Assembly: GCA_032717465.1 (NCBI GenBank)
Contig: CM064666.1
Span: 761,001-825,000, forward strand
DNA: 64,000 nt
Source of the DNA: Coenobita brevimanus
Taxonomy: Eukaryota; Arthropoda; Malacostraca; Decapoda; Coenobitidae
Direction of reading: 5' to 3'
The number at the start of each line of letters is the position of its first letter. Within the stretch, counting starts at the first letter, position 1. Positions 11,682-20,689 of the stretch are shown one piece after another. The position numbers were made by a program, and so were the translations under genes. Under the pieces are notes generated by a model. The model was not told the DNA's origin and searched no databases. It was given only the letters and a program-made list of their open reading frames with translations.

Positions 11682-12606
11682 GTGCTGGTGGTGGTGATGA
11701 TGATGGTGATGATGACAATGATGATCTGTGACTCAACATTTGCTGGTATGAAAAAGGCTGTAAAATAAGAATGATGATGATGATGATGATGATGATATAT
11801 GAGTGGAGGGAGTGAGTGAGAGTTGTGAGTAAAGGAAGAAAGAGAGGGAGAGAGAGAGAGGTGGGGAGGAGAGGAAGGGAGGGGGGAAGGAAAGTTGGAA
11901 GTGCGGAGGAAGGAAGAAAGAGTTGGGAATGTGGAGGGTGGGAGGAAGAGTTAGAATTGTGGAGAGAGAGGGAGCAAATGAATACAGGAATGCAGGTCAT
12001 AAAGGAAGACTGAATGAAGGAAGGTTAGATAGATAGATAAATAGATAGTAAGGCTTTCTGTAAAAGAGGTGGGAGGGGGAGATGGAGGGGGAGGCCAAGG
12101 ATGAGATGGAGGGATGGAGTGGAGAGGTGTATGAGAGAGGGGGGTGTGAGCTGGGAGCAGGGCAGTGAGATGGCGGGGGACAGGGCAACATGGAGGCAAT
12201 TTGTTTGTGGCCACCCCTTACAGGATTAAGGCATCTGGCAATAGATAGATAGATAGACAGATTCTCCTTGCCCAAACTCACAGAAACGGAGATAGATAGA
12301 TATATAGATAGTAGAACTTTCTGTACAAGATATTTTACCACTTTCTCCTCACCCAAACTCACAGAAACGGAAATAGATAGATAACGAGATAGTAAGGCTT
12401 TGTGTACAAGATATTTGACCACTTTCTCCTCACCCAAACTCACAGAAACGGAGAAGGTGATCAAGGGGGACTTAATGAGGGAAGGTTACAATCCCAGATC
12501 CATCCGGGACCCCCTCTACTTCCTCGAGGGTGGTGCCACAGCCTCGTACGTCACCCTCACCCCCACCCTGTATGATAAAATTGTGCAGGGGGACATTAGG
12601 CTGTAA
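1987..12606 (+). CDS. SLC27A: Long-chain fatty acid transport protein / acyl-CoA synthetase (SLC27A family), 3' part, 6 exons
   Basis: SLC27A proteins activate long- and very-long-chain fatty acids to acyl-CoA at membranes and so drive fatty acid uptake. Six exons join in frame: 1987-2104, 4457-4600, 6546-6680, 8743-8900, 10387-10540 and 12446-12606 (870 nt, 289 residues plus TAA). Seen: VRMMIGNGL and EFYGSTEGN (AMP-binding enzyme core), [20 protein letters not shown] (adenylation C-terminal region with the FATP signature [12 protein letters not shown]), [18 protein letters not shown], and a C-terminal REGYNP...DPLYFL block, all in the family's order. Splice phases match at all five joins (1,1,1,0,1). 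About half of a usual 620-650 residue protein is present; the N-terminal half lies left of the window. The paralogue (A1 or A4 versus others) cannot be settled. Introns are crowded with LINE tails and with tandem copies of the exon edges. Identification is strong; exon edges were read by eye. Confidence 0.9.
2165..2440 (-). mobile_element. Fragment of another LINE reverse transcriptase C-terminus (CR1/jockey-like)
   Basis: Minus-strand frame reads [40 protein letters not shown] then a stop. This is the recurrent 'RGHxxKLxKKR…DVRKxxFxxRxxxxWNxLP' tail of many invertebrate LINE polymerases. It lies next to a TG repeat. Confidence 0.75.
2545..3133 (+). mobile_element. RTE-like LINE 3' end, longest family A copy, open 181-codon C-terminus
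   Basis: The frame at 2559-3104 encodes [80 protein letters not shown] and ends [12 protein letters not shown]. The stop is followed almost at once by GATAGATAGATA. This is the best local reference for the roughly 25 truncated family A copies in the window. Confidence 0.85.
3135..3345 (+). pseudogene. Two decayed copies of the SLC27A exon 1987-2104 end plus donor
   Basis: Around 3148-3192 the sequence 'GGATCC…CATGAGTAAGATA' follows the exon end and donor base by base with many changes. Around 3296-3345 'TTCTGTGGATCTGTGGAAGG' reads [14 protein letters not shown] against [14 protein letters not shown] of the exon. Both are non-functional exon-edge duplicates. Confidence 0.65.
3709..3876 (+). 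mobile_element. RTE-like LINE 3' end (family A)
   Basis: Recognised by 'GAGATGGAGGGATGGAGTG' and 'GCGATTTGTTTGTGGCCACC', followed by GGCTGTAGATAG. Truncated. Confidence 0.75.
4040..4255. mobile_element. Degenerate copy of the TATACTCTTTTCAC MITE family
   Basis: Shares 'GCATTTCTTTGTGAGGAGCATC' spacing and the 'AAAAAGAGTATTGTAG' end with the clearer copies at 7381 and 22523. Its limits are uncertain. Confidence 0.4.
4256..4456 (+). repeat. 67-bp x3 minisatellite carrying the SLC27A acceptor and first exon bases
   Basis: Three units each end TTTGTCTTTCAG|TGAACACC, with acceptor AGs at 4321, 4388 and 4455. Only the last leads into coding sequence. Confidence 0.9.
4457..4600 (+). CDS. SLC27A: SLC27A exon
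   Basis: Follows acceptor GTCTTTCAG and ends phase 1 before GTATGT. Encodes [20 protein letters not shown] and [13 protein letters not shown]. Both edges are tandemly duplicated: the acceptor three times with a 67-bp period, and the donor three times at 4571, 4680 and 4751. Confidence 0.88.
4571..4815 (+). repeat. Three copies of the SLC27A exon end and donor, with CT spacers
   Basis: 'ATGGCCTCTGTATCAA' followed by a GGTATGTTG donor occurs at 4571, 4680 and 4751, each followed by 'TGTGATGTGATTCTCTCT'. The first is the true exon end. Confidence 0.9.
4835..4980 (-). mobile_element. Short interspersed element (family E) with GAT tail
   Basis: Shares 'TTTATTGCT…AATGCCACTCAGGGATGA' and 'CTCCTCATGGGGCAACA' with 10915-11065 (same orientation) and 39328-39460 (opposite). 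Ends in (GAT)n. I could not recognise the promoter class. Confidence 0.6.
5041..5511 (+). repeat. 27-bp minisatellite, about 17 near-identical copies
   Basis: Unit 'GTGGTAGAAAATGGGAAGTATGTAAGT' [27 bp, first bases GTGGTAGAAAATGG]. Almost no variation between copies, so a recent expansion. It is intronic (SLC27A intron 2); the open frames across it are artefacts of a unit divisible by three. Confidence 0.95.
5580..5775 (+). mobile_element. 5S rRNA-derived SINE (SINE3 type), 5'-truncated head
   Basis: 5588-5650 carries 'GGTTAGTACTTGGATGGGTG' and 'ACCGCCTGGGAACACC', a close match to the 3' half of 5S rRNA including box C. It is fused to the 'GTTGGTGGAGGATTAGTGCC' body shared with family D and ends in an AATG-type tail. 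Confidence 0.8.
6277..6515 (+). mobile_element. RTE-like LINE 3' end (family A), tandemly duplicated
   Basis: Two consecutive ~112-bp copies: 'GGGAGGTATGAGCTGGGG' starts each, and 'GATTTGTTTGTGGCC' ends each. Only the second has the GATA tail. Confidence 0.7.
6546..6680 (+). CDS. SLC27A: SLC27A exon
   Basis: Acceptor CTTGCTAG, donor GTAATA, phase 1 at both ends. Encodes [13 protein letters not shown], then a stretch ending [11 protein letters not shown], matching the FATP segment just before the 'TGD' adenylation motif. A LINE tail with an internal minisatellite begins right after the donor. Confidence 0.87.
6690..7352 (+). mobile_element. RTE-like LINE 3' end (family A) with an internal ~38-bp minisatellite
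   Basis: LINE sequence before and after (GTGTATGTGAGTGAGG; GGCAATAGATAGATAG) frames about a dozen copies of 'GGGGAGGCCAAGGATGAG' plus 'ATGGAGGGATGGAGAGGG', which normally occurs once in the element. Confidence 0.8.
7381..7597. mobile_element. MITE with ~30-bp inverted ends (TATACTCTTTTCAC family)
   Basis: Left end 'ACTCCTTTCACCATAACTTG' mirrors right end 'AGGCCAGGTTAGAGTGAAAG'. The core 'CACAGCACTTCTTTGTGACTAG' is shared with 22523-22732. Confidence 0.65.
7625..8305 (+). repeat. 25-28-bp minisatellite in SLC27A intron, ~25 copies
   Basis: Unit 'GAAGGAAGTGAGTCACCC' plus 'ATAATTGGA'. Variants TTGGAGA, TTGGTGA and TTTGTGA, plus single-base CCC length changes, are interspersed in patches. Confidence 0.95.
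8335..8430 (-). repeat. Dispersed repeat 'CCAAGGAGA…GGCCAGG'
   Basis: 'CTCCTTGGTTGCTAGT' to 'CCTGGCCATCAGC' is the reverse of segments at 17440-17545, 22850-22935 and, in part, 22940-23000. Unclassified element. Confidence 0.5.
8470..8735 (+). repeat. Composite trinucleotide tract (TAC/TGC/TCC)
   Basis: Long runs of TAC, TGC and CTC triplets ending a few bases before the acceptor of the 8743 exon, where they serve as a pyrimidine-rich approach. Confidence 0.9.
8743..8900 (+). CDS. SLC27A: SLC27A exon with FATP signature
   Basis: Acceptor CTCTCGTAG, donor GTAATA, ends phase 0. Encodes [19 protein letters not shown] then [13 protein letters not shown], the most diagnostic FATP/VLACS block, then [12 protein letters not shown]. 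Four further copies of its 3' edge and donor lie in the following intron, at about 8928, 9053, 9149 and 9229. Confidence 0.92.
8901..9345 (+). repeat. Four extra copies of the SLC27A 8900 exon edge plus donor, separated by CT tracts
   Basis: 'CCCAA(C/T)GCTGAGGTGG' and 'CTGTGTATGGCGTGCAG' followed by GTAATACAACTCTC recur from 8928, 9053, 9149 and 9229. The last ends in GTTTTGGTAAGG instead. Confidence 0.92.
9557..9648 (+). mobile_element. RTE-like LINE 3' end (family A), short
   Basis: 'GGCAGGGGACAGGGCGAC' through the GGCAATAGATAGATAG tail. Confidence 0.75.
9890..10386 (+). repeat. ~50-bp GATA-rich minisatellite with two decoy SLC27A acceptors
   Basis: Units of 'GATTCCCTGGGCATTATAAG' plus 'ACATGGGTATTATAGATAG'. 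Copies of the acceptor block ('GAGCCCTATC…CTCAGGTGCC') with about 27 bp of exon start lie at 9968-10030 and 10232-10296, before the true one at 10350-10410. Confidence 0.88.
10387..10540 (+). CDS. SLC27A: SLC27A exon
   Basis: Acceptor CCTGTCTCAG, donor GTGAGT, phase 0 to 1. Encodes [14 protein letters not shown] and [19 protein letters not shown], matching the FATP C-terminal region ([11 protein letters not shown]; LPxYARPxFLR). Two decoy copies of its acceptor with about 27 bp of exon lie upstream. Confidence 0.9.
10583..10862 (+). mobile_element. SINE-like element family D (hairpin family)
   Basis: Shares 'CATCCACTCACT(C/T)GATGTAG', the hairpin 'AAATGGTTTCCTG…CAGGAAAC' and 'GGGTGGTAACCATAT' with 19512 and 44802. 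An ATT repeat precedes it. Confidence 0.65.
10915..11065 (-). mobile_element. Short interspersed element (family E)
   Basis: 'GGTTTGGGTTTATTGCTC' to 'CTCATGGGGCAACATAGG' plus a GATGATG tail. Close to the copy at 4835. Confidence 0.6.
11083..11192 (-). mobile_element. LINE family C 3' fragment
   Basis: 'CATGCTTGCATGTGTCGGCC' and 'GCAGCCTCCCTGTTCAGTCC' match the 3' ends at 1, 32643 and 45280. Confidence 0.55.
11405..11795 (+). repeat. GAT/GGT trinucleotide tract
   Basis: Long GATGATGGTGGTGGT array with a short unique insert near 11725-11770. Intron 5 of SLC27A. Confidence 0.9.
12060..12262 (+). mobile_element. RTE-like LINE 3' end (family A)
   Basis: 'GGCCAAGGATGAGATGGAGG' through 'GGCATCTGGCAATAGATAG'. 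Confidence 0.8.
12263..12445 (+). repeat. ~78-bp tandem copies of the SLC27A last-exon acceptor
   Basis: 'CCCAAACTCACAGAAACGGA' occurs at 12271, 12352 and, at the true site, 12433. Each upstream copy includes the first bases of the exon and then returns to GATA repeat. Confidence 0.9.
12446..12606 (+). CDS. SLC27A: SLC27A terminal coding exon
   Basis: Acceptor ACTCACAG. Encodes [27 protein letters not shown], then a tail ending QGDIRL and TAA at 12604-12606, matching the normal end of FATP proteins. Two truncated copies of the acceptor plus the first exon bases lie at about 12267-12290 and 12345-12371. A possible AATAAA lies at 13262. Confidence 0.88.
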
Positions 12607-12719
12607 GTGTGCAGCATGGAGGAGCGTTGGTTGTGTGTTGACTTTTCTTTATGTTCGCATTCAGTATATGTTCTTGTTCTGATTTGCGTTTGTGGGTGTG
12701 TGTGGGTGTATTTTTTTTT

Positions 12720-12731
12720 CTGTGTGTGTGT

Positions 12732-12776
<45 letters not shown>
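12720..12776 (+). repeat. GT microsatellite
   Basis: Nearly pure (TG)n in the probable 3' UTR of SLC27A. Confidence 0.95.
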
Positions 12777-12780
<4 letters not shown>

Positions 12781-12829
12781 TTTGGAAGAAAGGGTTAATG
12801 GAAAAATGATTTATTATTTTTATAAATAC

Positions 12830-12893
12830 ATGGAGGCGATTTGTTTGTGGCCACCCCTTATGGGATTAAGGCATCTGGCAATAGGTAGATAGA
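12830..12893 (+). mobile_element. RTE-like LINE 3' end (family A), ~60 bp
   Basis: 'CATGGAGGCGATTTGTTTG' to GGTAGATAGATT only. Confidence 0.7.
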
Positions 12894-12899
12894 TTGATA

Positions 12900-13207
12900 C
12901 AGTATTATTATTTTTGTTACTTATTTTTGTCCTGTTCATTATATACAAAAAAAAGATACACCACATGGCTTACTGAGGATAGACTTGTGTACAGTACAGT
13001 GCATAGTTCTTGTGTGTGGCTAAGATTCATTAAGTTGACCAAGGGAACTGATTAGTTTTTGAAGGAATATAGTACTGGTACAGTATGAGTAAGCTCAGAA
13101 TGACCTTTTTTTTTTGTTGAATTGATTGATTTCTTTAATTTATCCTGAGTGTTTTATGAAATTGTTTGTACTTGTCATTATTATGGATTGTTTCTTGTAT
13201 GTATTTT

Positions 13208-13262
<55 letters not shown>

Positions 13263-13702
13263 ATAAACCCTCAATATACTGAACCCTCTCTTAAGGAATT
13301 TCAGTTTTAATGACCTGCTTGAGGTGGCCAAGTGTCATGCTCATTTAATGAGTTTTCATTTGGTAATAGAATTGACATGCAGGCAACACTGACCAGTGTG
13401 GCATTCCTATACACATGCACACACACACGTCTCCTCCACATCCTGCAGAATGGTCTCTGGGTGACCAGCATCGTGAGAGGAGTTGTAAATAAAACATTTA
13501 TGGAGAAAAAGAGTTATTTAAACCCAGCTGTATGTTATATATGACTGTACGGCCAAACGACACTCCATATTTAACGATCTTTGTTTGGTAAAAGCCACAA
13601 CACCTGGGAAATTACCAAACAGCTTGGTGATTGGCTTTAACAAACTGTCAGCTGTAACGTCAAGGGTCTGCTACCAATTAGTTCCCTATATCGAGGGTGT
13701 AC

Positions 13703-13751
<49 letters not shown>

Positions 13752-14590
13752 TATATATGGTTTATATTATTTTAGTTTTTTGTTGTTGTATAAGCTGGTA
13801 TTTACACCTGCACTGTATTTGTTTTATGCATTACACACCAGTAAAAGTTTTTGTATTTGCCTTTATGTACAGTATATATATGTATTTGTTTATTTATTAG
13901 TGTATATTTCAGGAGTACAGTATTGTGTATCTTGAATTTGGTTCTCTGTTGTATTTTTTCTCTTGGAGGGAACTGTTAGTGCAGTCTCATGGCCTTTGGT
14001 TCCTTCTTCCTCGCATAAAAATATATATATATATATATTATCTGACAAGGTTAACTGATGAGTAATGGATGTTTGGGTTAATCTCTGGATAGTCAGTTGA
14101 TGGTTCTTATCATTTTATGCCTTCAGCCCCATATTGTTTACGGTCACTATTAGGAATTATTTACCTAGCAAGAGTAGAGTAAATTTCCACGATCAAGTTT
14201 ACGTTTAGTTTTTCTTTACGTAACTCTCTCTCTCGGCTTCCAACCTCGCCTACATATTGACACCATATCCATCTTTCAGTTCTTCTTTACATAACCCCCC
14301 TGTCTCTCTCTCTCTCTCAGCATCCAGCCTCTCGTACTCACATTCACACCATATCCATCCACTCTGCTATTCCCTCCATCTCCCTCCTTCAAACCCTCCC
14401 TCTCCACCACACTACCCACATTCATTCTCTCCATACTAACCTTTTTATTTTTTTATAGTTGAATATATGGTTAGAAGTTTTGTAATCCTGTAATCTGTCA
14501 AAGGCTCGGAAAAAAAACATAATTACTTCTGTGGTCATTTATTAGTTGCCATCTTTACAGTTCAGGGATAATATTGTACAGCAGTTGGAC
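12900..14590. other. Gene-free AT-rich sequence with AT and CA/TA microsatellites
   Basis: No supportable exon seen. Holds (TA)n at 13212-13243, 13715-13749 and about 14024-14038, an AATAAA at 13262 that could end the SLC27A transcript, and 'GGCCTTTGGTTCCTTCTTCC' at 13990-14009, part of a dispersed repeat also at 6070, 33730 and 56380. Confidence 0.5.
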
Positions 14591-14619
14591 GAGCAGTGGT
14601 TAAATTATATAGGGTGAGG

Positions 14620-14805
14620 ATGTGTGTGTGTGGAGGGGGTCTGTGTGTGTGTTGTGTGATGTGTGTGTGTGTGTGTTGTGTGATGTGTGTGTGTGTGTGT
14701 GTGTTGTGTGATGTGTGTGTGTGTGGAACGGGTCTTTTTGTGTGTGTTTTGTGTGATTTTTTTGATTATCTCATCAGAATGTGTGTGTGTGTCTGTGTGT
14801 CTGTG
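14620..14805 (+). repeat. Interrupted GT microsatellite with TGTGTGAT variants
   Basis: Repeated TGTGTGTTGTGTGATG blocks. Confidence 0.9.
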
Positions 14806-15004
14806 TTTTTCCAGCTGTAGGAGTGAGGTATATCCATTTAACTTTTTGGTATCTGATTTCTCATGGCGAAAAGAAGGTTTATAATGTTCACAGTATAAGA
14901 GTTGGATATTTTCTCAGCTGTGGGAATCTGTACGAGGTTAGGAGGTCGTGAGGCTGGAAAATGTGTGTGTATACTGTCTGCTACACTGCTTCCTCTTACT
15001 GCTA

Positions 15005-15750
15005 TTCTTCCTGTTACTGCTACACTGCTTCCTGTTACTGCTACACTGCTTCCTGTTACTGCTACACTGCTTCCTGTTACTGCTATTCTTCCTGTTACTG
15101 CTACACTGCTTCCTGTTACTGCTATAATGTTTCCTGTTACTGCTATAATGCTTCCTGTTACTGCTATTCTTCCTGTTACTGCTATACCTCTTCCTGTTAC
15201 TGCTATACCTCTTCCTGTTACTGCTACACTGCTTCCTGTTACTGCTATTCTTCCTGTTACTGCTACACTTCTTCCTGTTACTGCTACACTGCTCCCTGTT
15301 ACTGCTACACTGCTCCCTGTTACTGCTATTCTTCCTGTTACTGCTACACTGCTTCCTGTTACTGCTATTCTTCCTGTTACTGCTACACTTCTTCCTGTTA
15401 CTGCTACACTTCTTCCTGTTACTGCTACACTTCTTCCTGTTACTGCTATACTGCTTCCTGTTACTGCTATAATGCTTCCTGTTACTGCTATACTGCTTCC
15501 TGTTACTGCTATACTGCTTCCTGTTACTGCTATACTGCTTCCTGTTACTGCTATACTTCCTGTTACTGCTATACTGCTTCCTGTTACTGCTACACTTCAT
15601 CCTGTTACTGTTATACTGCTTCCTGTTACTGCTACACTGCTTCCTGTTACTGCTACACTGCTTCCTGTTACTGCTATTCTTCCTGTTACTGCTACACTTC
15701 ATCCTGTTACTGCTACACTGCTCCCTGTTACTACTACACTTATACCCACA
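15005..15750 (+). repeat. 15/21-bp minisatellite 'CTTCCTGTTACTGCTA(C/T)ACTG'
   Basis: About 35 units alternate between a 15-bp form (CTATTCTTCCTGTTA type) and a 21-bp form. Since both lengths are divisible by three, long frames stay open in several phases; none is a gene. Confidence 0.95.
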
Positions 15751-15969
15751 GAAGTGTATGTGCCAGAAAATACCTATCAATATGTATACCAATTTTCTGC
15801 TTCCATCAGTAATACAGACCATAGCAAACAATATATATACACCATTATACATATGGTATTTACACATTAGCAACCATGGTAGACACTTAGATGTATAAAT
15901 ATAACTCTCACAACTCTTCCAACAAGTAGTGCGTACCATGGTGCCTTTAAAGCTGGTGTACACAAGGAA

Positions 15970-16345
15970 AGAAAAGTATCTGGACAGTACGCGTGATGGA
16001 CAGATACACAGGTAGACAGACAGTATGTGTGATAGGTAGACAGGTAGACAGTGTGTGTGATAGATAGATAGATAGTATGCATGATAGATAGATATAGACA
16101 GTATGCATGACAGACAGATAGATAGATAGATAGTATGCTTGATACAGATAGACAGACTATGCATGATAGATAGATAGAGAGTATGCATGATAGATAGATA
16201 GACAGTATGTGTGAGATAGATAGATACAGACAGTATGCATGAGATAGATAGATAGTCATGTAGCGTGATGGATTGAAGATAGGTAGACAGTATGCATGAT
16301 AGATAGATAGATAGACAGACAGTATGAGTGAAACATTTGACTCAC
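15970..16345 (+). repeat. GATA-rich tract with ~30-40-bp higher-order unit
   Basis: Repeated 'ACAGTATGCATGATAGATAG' blocks. No gene. Confidence 0.85.
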
Positions 16346-16369
16346 TGAACATAGGACAGTGAAACATTA

Positions 16370-17180
16370 GTGGCCAATCCTACACATTTTGGTAGCCCTG
16401 TTGTTAGGTGCCATATACAGTACAGCAAACTCTCAATTATCCAGCACGATTCAGCCCAGCCTTACGCCAAACAATGTGAAATGCCGGATATGCATAGTAC
16501 CCCATTGGCTCAGCATTCGATATTGAGACAGATATTATGCTACTGTCGGTCTCAACCTTCTGTCCTAACTACTTTCCCATGAGTAAAAGATGGAAATTAC
16601 TGTATTGTATTTCATGACCCTGCCCTTGGGTGGGAAAGGAGGTCCGGATGATGATGTATTTTATGCCTAATGATACCGTACAGTAATACAGTGCATAATG
16701 ACACAGTAATACATTGCATAGACCCATCATTTACCTCCCATTTCAGTGTCACGTGTTGCATAATCTTGCCGGATATTTCAACGATGAAGAATTGAGAGTT
16801 AACTGTACTGCCAGCTAACAAATGTGCCGTATACACCTGGCATCAGACCACCTGTGCACCAATATACATTTTTTTCTTTCCTTGTGTACATTTACAAACA
16901 CTCCCAGTGCTTCACAAGTTTTCACTAAAGGCAGTACAGTATTTACAATGCAGGAAATTTATACAGATCATATACCTGAAAATTATCCTTGCATTCTTTT
17001 CTCTTCGGAATGCACCAAAATATTGAGATATATATTTGAAAATTCTCTGCTACAGCCTCGTCATTTGAACCATCGTATAAGGTACTGTAATAATTCAGTG
17101 TTGTATTCTTGTAGAGTATAACACTGGACAAAGTATCAGCCATCCAGAAATGTTATTAAATGAAGGCAGTATGGCTAGGT
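16370..17180. other. Unclassified gene-free sequence with a LINE family B tail
   Basis: 'GTGGGAAAGGAGGTC' then GATGATG at 16628-16652 is the 3' end of family B. The rest shows no exon or clear repeat to me. Confidence 0.4.
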
Positions 17181-17189
17181 ATACAAACT

Positions 17190-17320
17190 TCTGTTAATGT
17201 CCAGATGCCCTGATCCTGTAAGACGTGGCCACAAACAAATCGCCTCCGTGTCCCCCTGTCCCCCACTGTTTTGGTGCCCTCCCCCCAGCTCAGCACCTGG
17301 GACCAAGAATGAGGTGGACG
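17190..17320 (-). mobile_element. RTE-like LINE 3' end (family A), reverse
   Basis: 'GTGGCCACAAACAAATCGCC' and 'TGTCCCCCACTG' identify it. It lacks a clear GATA tail. Confidence 0.7.
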
Positions 17321-17439
17321 GAATACAAATATTTTTCTGATAAATCTTTAGGTCCATCGATTCTGGTTGCACACACACACACACACACACAGGTTAAATG
17401 TGTCAGTTATGTATTACTATAGTTCGTTTAGTTTCATCA

Positions 17440-17545
17440 GACAAAAATCCATAGTAGCCTCTTTCAGTTCGGTTGTTGGCCAGGTGTAGTCAGAATGGAG
17501 TATAAACTTCACTAGTAACCAAGGAGACTCATTTCTGCCCCATAA
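17440..17545 (+). repeat. Dispersed repeat 'TTGGCCAGGTGTAG…CCAAGGAGA'
   Basis: Same family as 8335-8430 and 22850-22935. Confidence 0.5.
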
Positions 17546-17667
17546 TTATTGCTCATCAAATTTTATGCAATCATGACAATATTTTAGTTGAAGAGGCCCA
17601 GTTTTGTCAGCTAAAAATAAACTGACTATAGGATGTTGAAGTAAGGAGTTTTTATGTTATATATAGT

Positions 17668-17945
17668 ACTGTATGAAAGTGTTAGGAGAAGTAGACTGGG
17701 GTGGTTGGGCCATGTGGAGAGGATGGAAAGCGAGGGACTAATGAGGAGAGTGTATGTGAGTGAGGTGGAGGGGGAGGAGGTAGGCTAAGGTTGAGATGGA
17801 GGGATGGAGTGGAGAGGTACAGTATATGAAGGAGGGGGGTTTGAACTGGGGGGAGTGTAGTGAAATGGCAGGGGACAGGGCGACATGGAGGCGGTTTATT
17901 TGTGGCCACCCCTTACAGATTAAGGTGTCTGGCAGTAGATAGACA
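17668..17945 (+). mobile_element. RTE-like LINE 3' end (family A), ~275 bp
   Basis: Begins in the GTTAGGAGAAG…GGTTGGGCCATGTGGAG region and ends GGCAGTAGATAGACAG. Confidence 0.8.
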
Positions 17946-17999
17946 GACGGTCAGAGAAATGAGCATCACCTAAATACACCATACTGTATATACAATACC

Positions 18000-18575
18000 A
18001 TTATACATCAGACTATCCAAAGACATATAGTGGTCCAGTTCAAAGTTTGGTTACGCTTTGCTGTGCTCTGTTCACCTTAAGTGTTAAATTGCTATTTCTC
18101 CATCTTGAACGCTGAGATGCAACAAGGGTTTAAACAAGAACACACACATATTGGTCCAGTTTAGAGTTTGGTTATGAAATGTCAATCACTGTTCACTTCA
18201 TTCAGGTGTTTATTACCTTCTTTCCATATTTAGGTTAACTGCTGTCACTCGATCTTGAACGCTGAGATGCAACAAGCAATTAAAACAAGAACACACATAT
18301 ATTGGTCCAGTTTAGAGTTTGGTTATGGAATGCTATGTGCTGTTATTTCATTTAGGTATTTACTGCCACTCATATTTAGGTGTTAATTGCTGTCTCTTCA
18401 TCTTGAACGCTGAGATGCAACAAAGGTTTAAACAAGAACACACATATATTGGTCCAGTTTAGAGTTTGGTAAAGAAATGTCAATCACCGTTCAATTCATT
18501 CAGGTGTTTATTACCTTCTTTCCATATTTAGGTGTTAATTGCTCTGTCTCTCCATCTTGAACGCTGAGTTGCAAC
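18000..18575 (+). repeat. ~150-bp tandem repeat, four diverged copies
   Basis: 'TTGAACGCTGAGATGCAACA' and 'TTGGTCCAGTTTAGAGTTTG' recur near 18107, 18250, 18400 and 18555. The reverse of the same core ('TTGCATCTCAGCATTCAAGA') occurs at 19017-19036. Confidence 0.8.
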
Positions 18576-18579
18576 AAGA

Positions 18580-19510
18580 AATTAAAACTAGAGTACAGTG
18601 TGGTGCTAGTCACAAAGAAGTGTTTTATGCTACGAATATTGAGACCTAGTATTGTCTTATTCTGCCACTGAGCTGCAGAAAGTTAAGTGCAAACTGGATA
18701 AATTTTCTGTCTAGTTAAAGTGAATGAGCTTTAATATAATCTTTGAACATTATTGGGAAGGTACCTTAATCCCTGACTGTTAACATGCTCGTCGTGAACA
18801 AGGTAATTCAGATGTTTTACCAGTACATTGCTGTCCACATCCATACAGCAGTTTATTTATTTATTTACTTATGCTATGTCCTCCTAAAATGACCTCAAAA
18901 CAACCTAATATCAGGCTCTCCATGGAGTATCTCAGAGCACGCCAGACTTGATAAATCGAGGAACTAACCAAACACTAAACTGGACCAGTCTGTGTGTTTC
19001 ATGTTTTAATCTTTTGTTGCATCTCAGCATTCAAGATGGTGAGATGACGATTTTTTTTTATACTCTATGCAGCTTTCAGTGTTCCTCCACAGAGCATTGG
19101 TATAAACATTCTGAGGCATCCCATGGAGAAATGTCAAAGGTGTTCTGTGTCCAAAAAGCCATATTCTATCCTCTGTTTTCTCTCTGTTGTGGTACACTCA
19201 GAGTTACTCCATGAAGTTCCTCATATAATAGGCAAGAGTGCACTGGCCATATTAGCACTGCACTCCAGGAAAATCACAAATGCCTGAGAAACGTGGATTG
19301 TCAAGGCTAGTTACAGTACAAGGTGTCTTAAAAAGAACTGTGTGTGTTTTGAATTATTAAAATCTGAATAGTATGGTAGGTAAAACACACCAGAGAATTG
19401 TATGCGATTTGAATTATTAACACGATCTGAATGGTATGGTAGGGAAAGACACTAAACTGACTCAAAAACATAAGCTTCAGACTTCAAGTAATATCTAGGT
19501 TTGATTATTT
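18580..19510. other. Gene-free sequence flanking the 150-bp array
   Basis: Contains an inverted fragment of the 150-bp unit near 18965-19040 and a short direct repeat near 19330-19450 ('TTTGAATTATTAA…TCTGAAT(A/G)GTATGGTAGG'). No exon seen. Confidence 0.4.
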
Positions 19511-19511
19511 T

Positions 19512-19881
19512 TGTGGTAGGTGGTGGTGACCATCATCCACTCACTTGATGTAGTGCTGCCTACTTCTTCCTTCACCATTATCATTTTTTTTCTGTGTCTG
19601 TCCTCCTCTCTTCCTATTTCTCCCATCTTTCCTGTCACTTTTTATTACTCTTCTTTCCTTTTCAGGTGGCTTTACATTGAGTGACAAGCCTAATGGTTTC
19701 CTGTAAGCCAGGAAACCATTTACAACGCTGGGTGGTAACCATATAACCAACTCATATGTGTTCTTCCACGTCAGCAAGTGGGTTGGCGGAGGATTAGTGC
19801 CCCTCCCCATAAAACAACTAACTCAAAGACAAACGGCCACCCCTTATGGGATTTTGGTGTCTGGCTACAGTTTGACAGATA
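19512..19881 (+). mobile_element. SINE-like element family D, full-looking copy
   Basis: Runs from 'TGTGGTAGGTGGTGGTGACC' through a TCTTCC/TTTC-rich middle, hairpin 'GGTTTCCTGTAAGCCAGGAA', 'GGTGGTAACCATATAACCAA' and 'GGATTAGTGCCCCTCCCC', to 'CACCCCTTATGGGATT' and a GATA-type tail. Confidence 0.7.
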
Positions 19882-20254
19882 GAGTACATGAACTGTGTTG
19901 AAGTCTGGGCCTGTCTCTAGTCCTAAGTACCATATCATTCAGGTTACGCAGACAAAAAGTTAATATACATATTTTTTGAGACACCCTGTACACCTATTGT
20001 CACAGGTAAGTACTTCACCATCTTAATTCTCTCCATCCTGTTACTAATTCTTGCTGCTGCCTGGCCTTTTTATTCTCTCTCTCTCTCTCTCTCTCAGGCT
20101 ATTGTATTATGGGGTAATTGAAGGCTGGATTCAACTCCTCTAGAGCTAAGTCTATCCAGAGCTGAATAAAATTGGTGGTAGCACGAATCAAATGGAAAAA
20201 TACATTAAGGGACTGAAAGGATTAGAGATACTTGAGTCAGAGGAAACCTGTATC

Positions 20255-20443
20255 AGCCAAAAGCTTAAAGGGAGAGGGAGGGAGAGGCTGAGGATGAGAT
20301 GGAGGGATGGAGTGGAGAGGTATACGAGTGAGGAAGTTGTGAGCTGGGGGGAGGGCAGCAAAATGGCAGGGGACATGGCAACATGGAGGTGACTAGTTTG
20401 TGGCCACCCTTTACGGGATTAAAGGATTTGGCAATAGATAGAT
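20255..20443 (+). mobile_element. RTE-like LINE 3' end (family A)
   Basis: 'GGCTGAGGATGAGATGGAGG' through 'GGCAATAGATAGAT'. Confidence 0.8.
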
Positions 20444-20689
20444 TAAGCACATGCATTACTAGTATGTACTGATGTCTCTAAATTCAATCTTATTATACTT
20501 GTTGCAGAGAAAAACTAGGTCAGTCTCCATTGTATGCTTTTATACTAAGAATAATATCCAGTATCTCTGTGCACACTGGAGCTGAAATAGTGTAACCAAT
20601 TTAAAACAAAAGAGGGAGTAGTGGCAGATCTTGCAAAGTTACCAAAGTTGATAATTTTTACCTCAACTTGCCACAAACACCATGATAAT

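Noticed and set aside
14902..16188. Long frames over the CTTCCTGTTACTGC array on both strands
   Set aside because: 15/21-bp unit lengths keep all frames open; no gene features.
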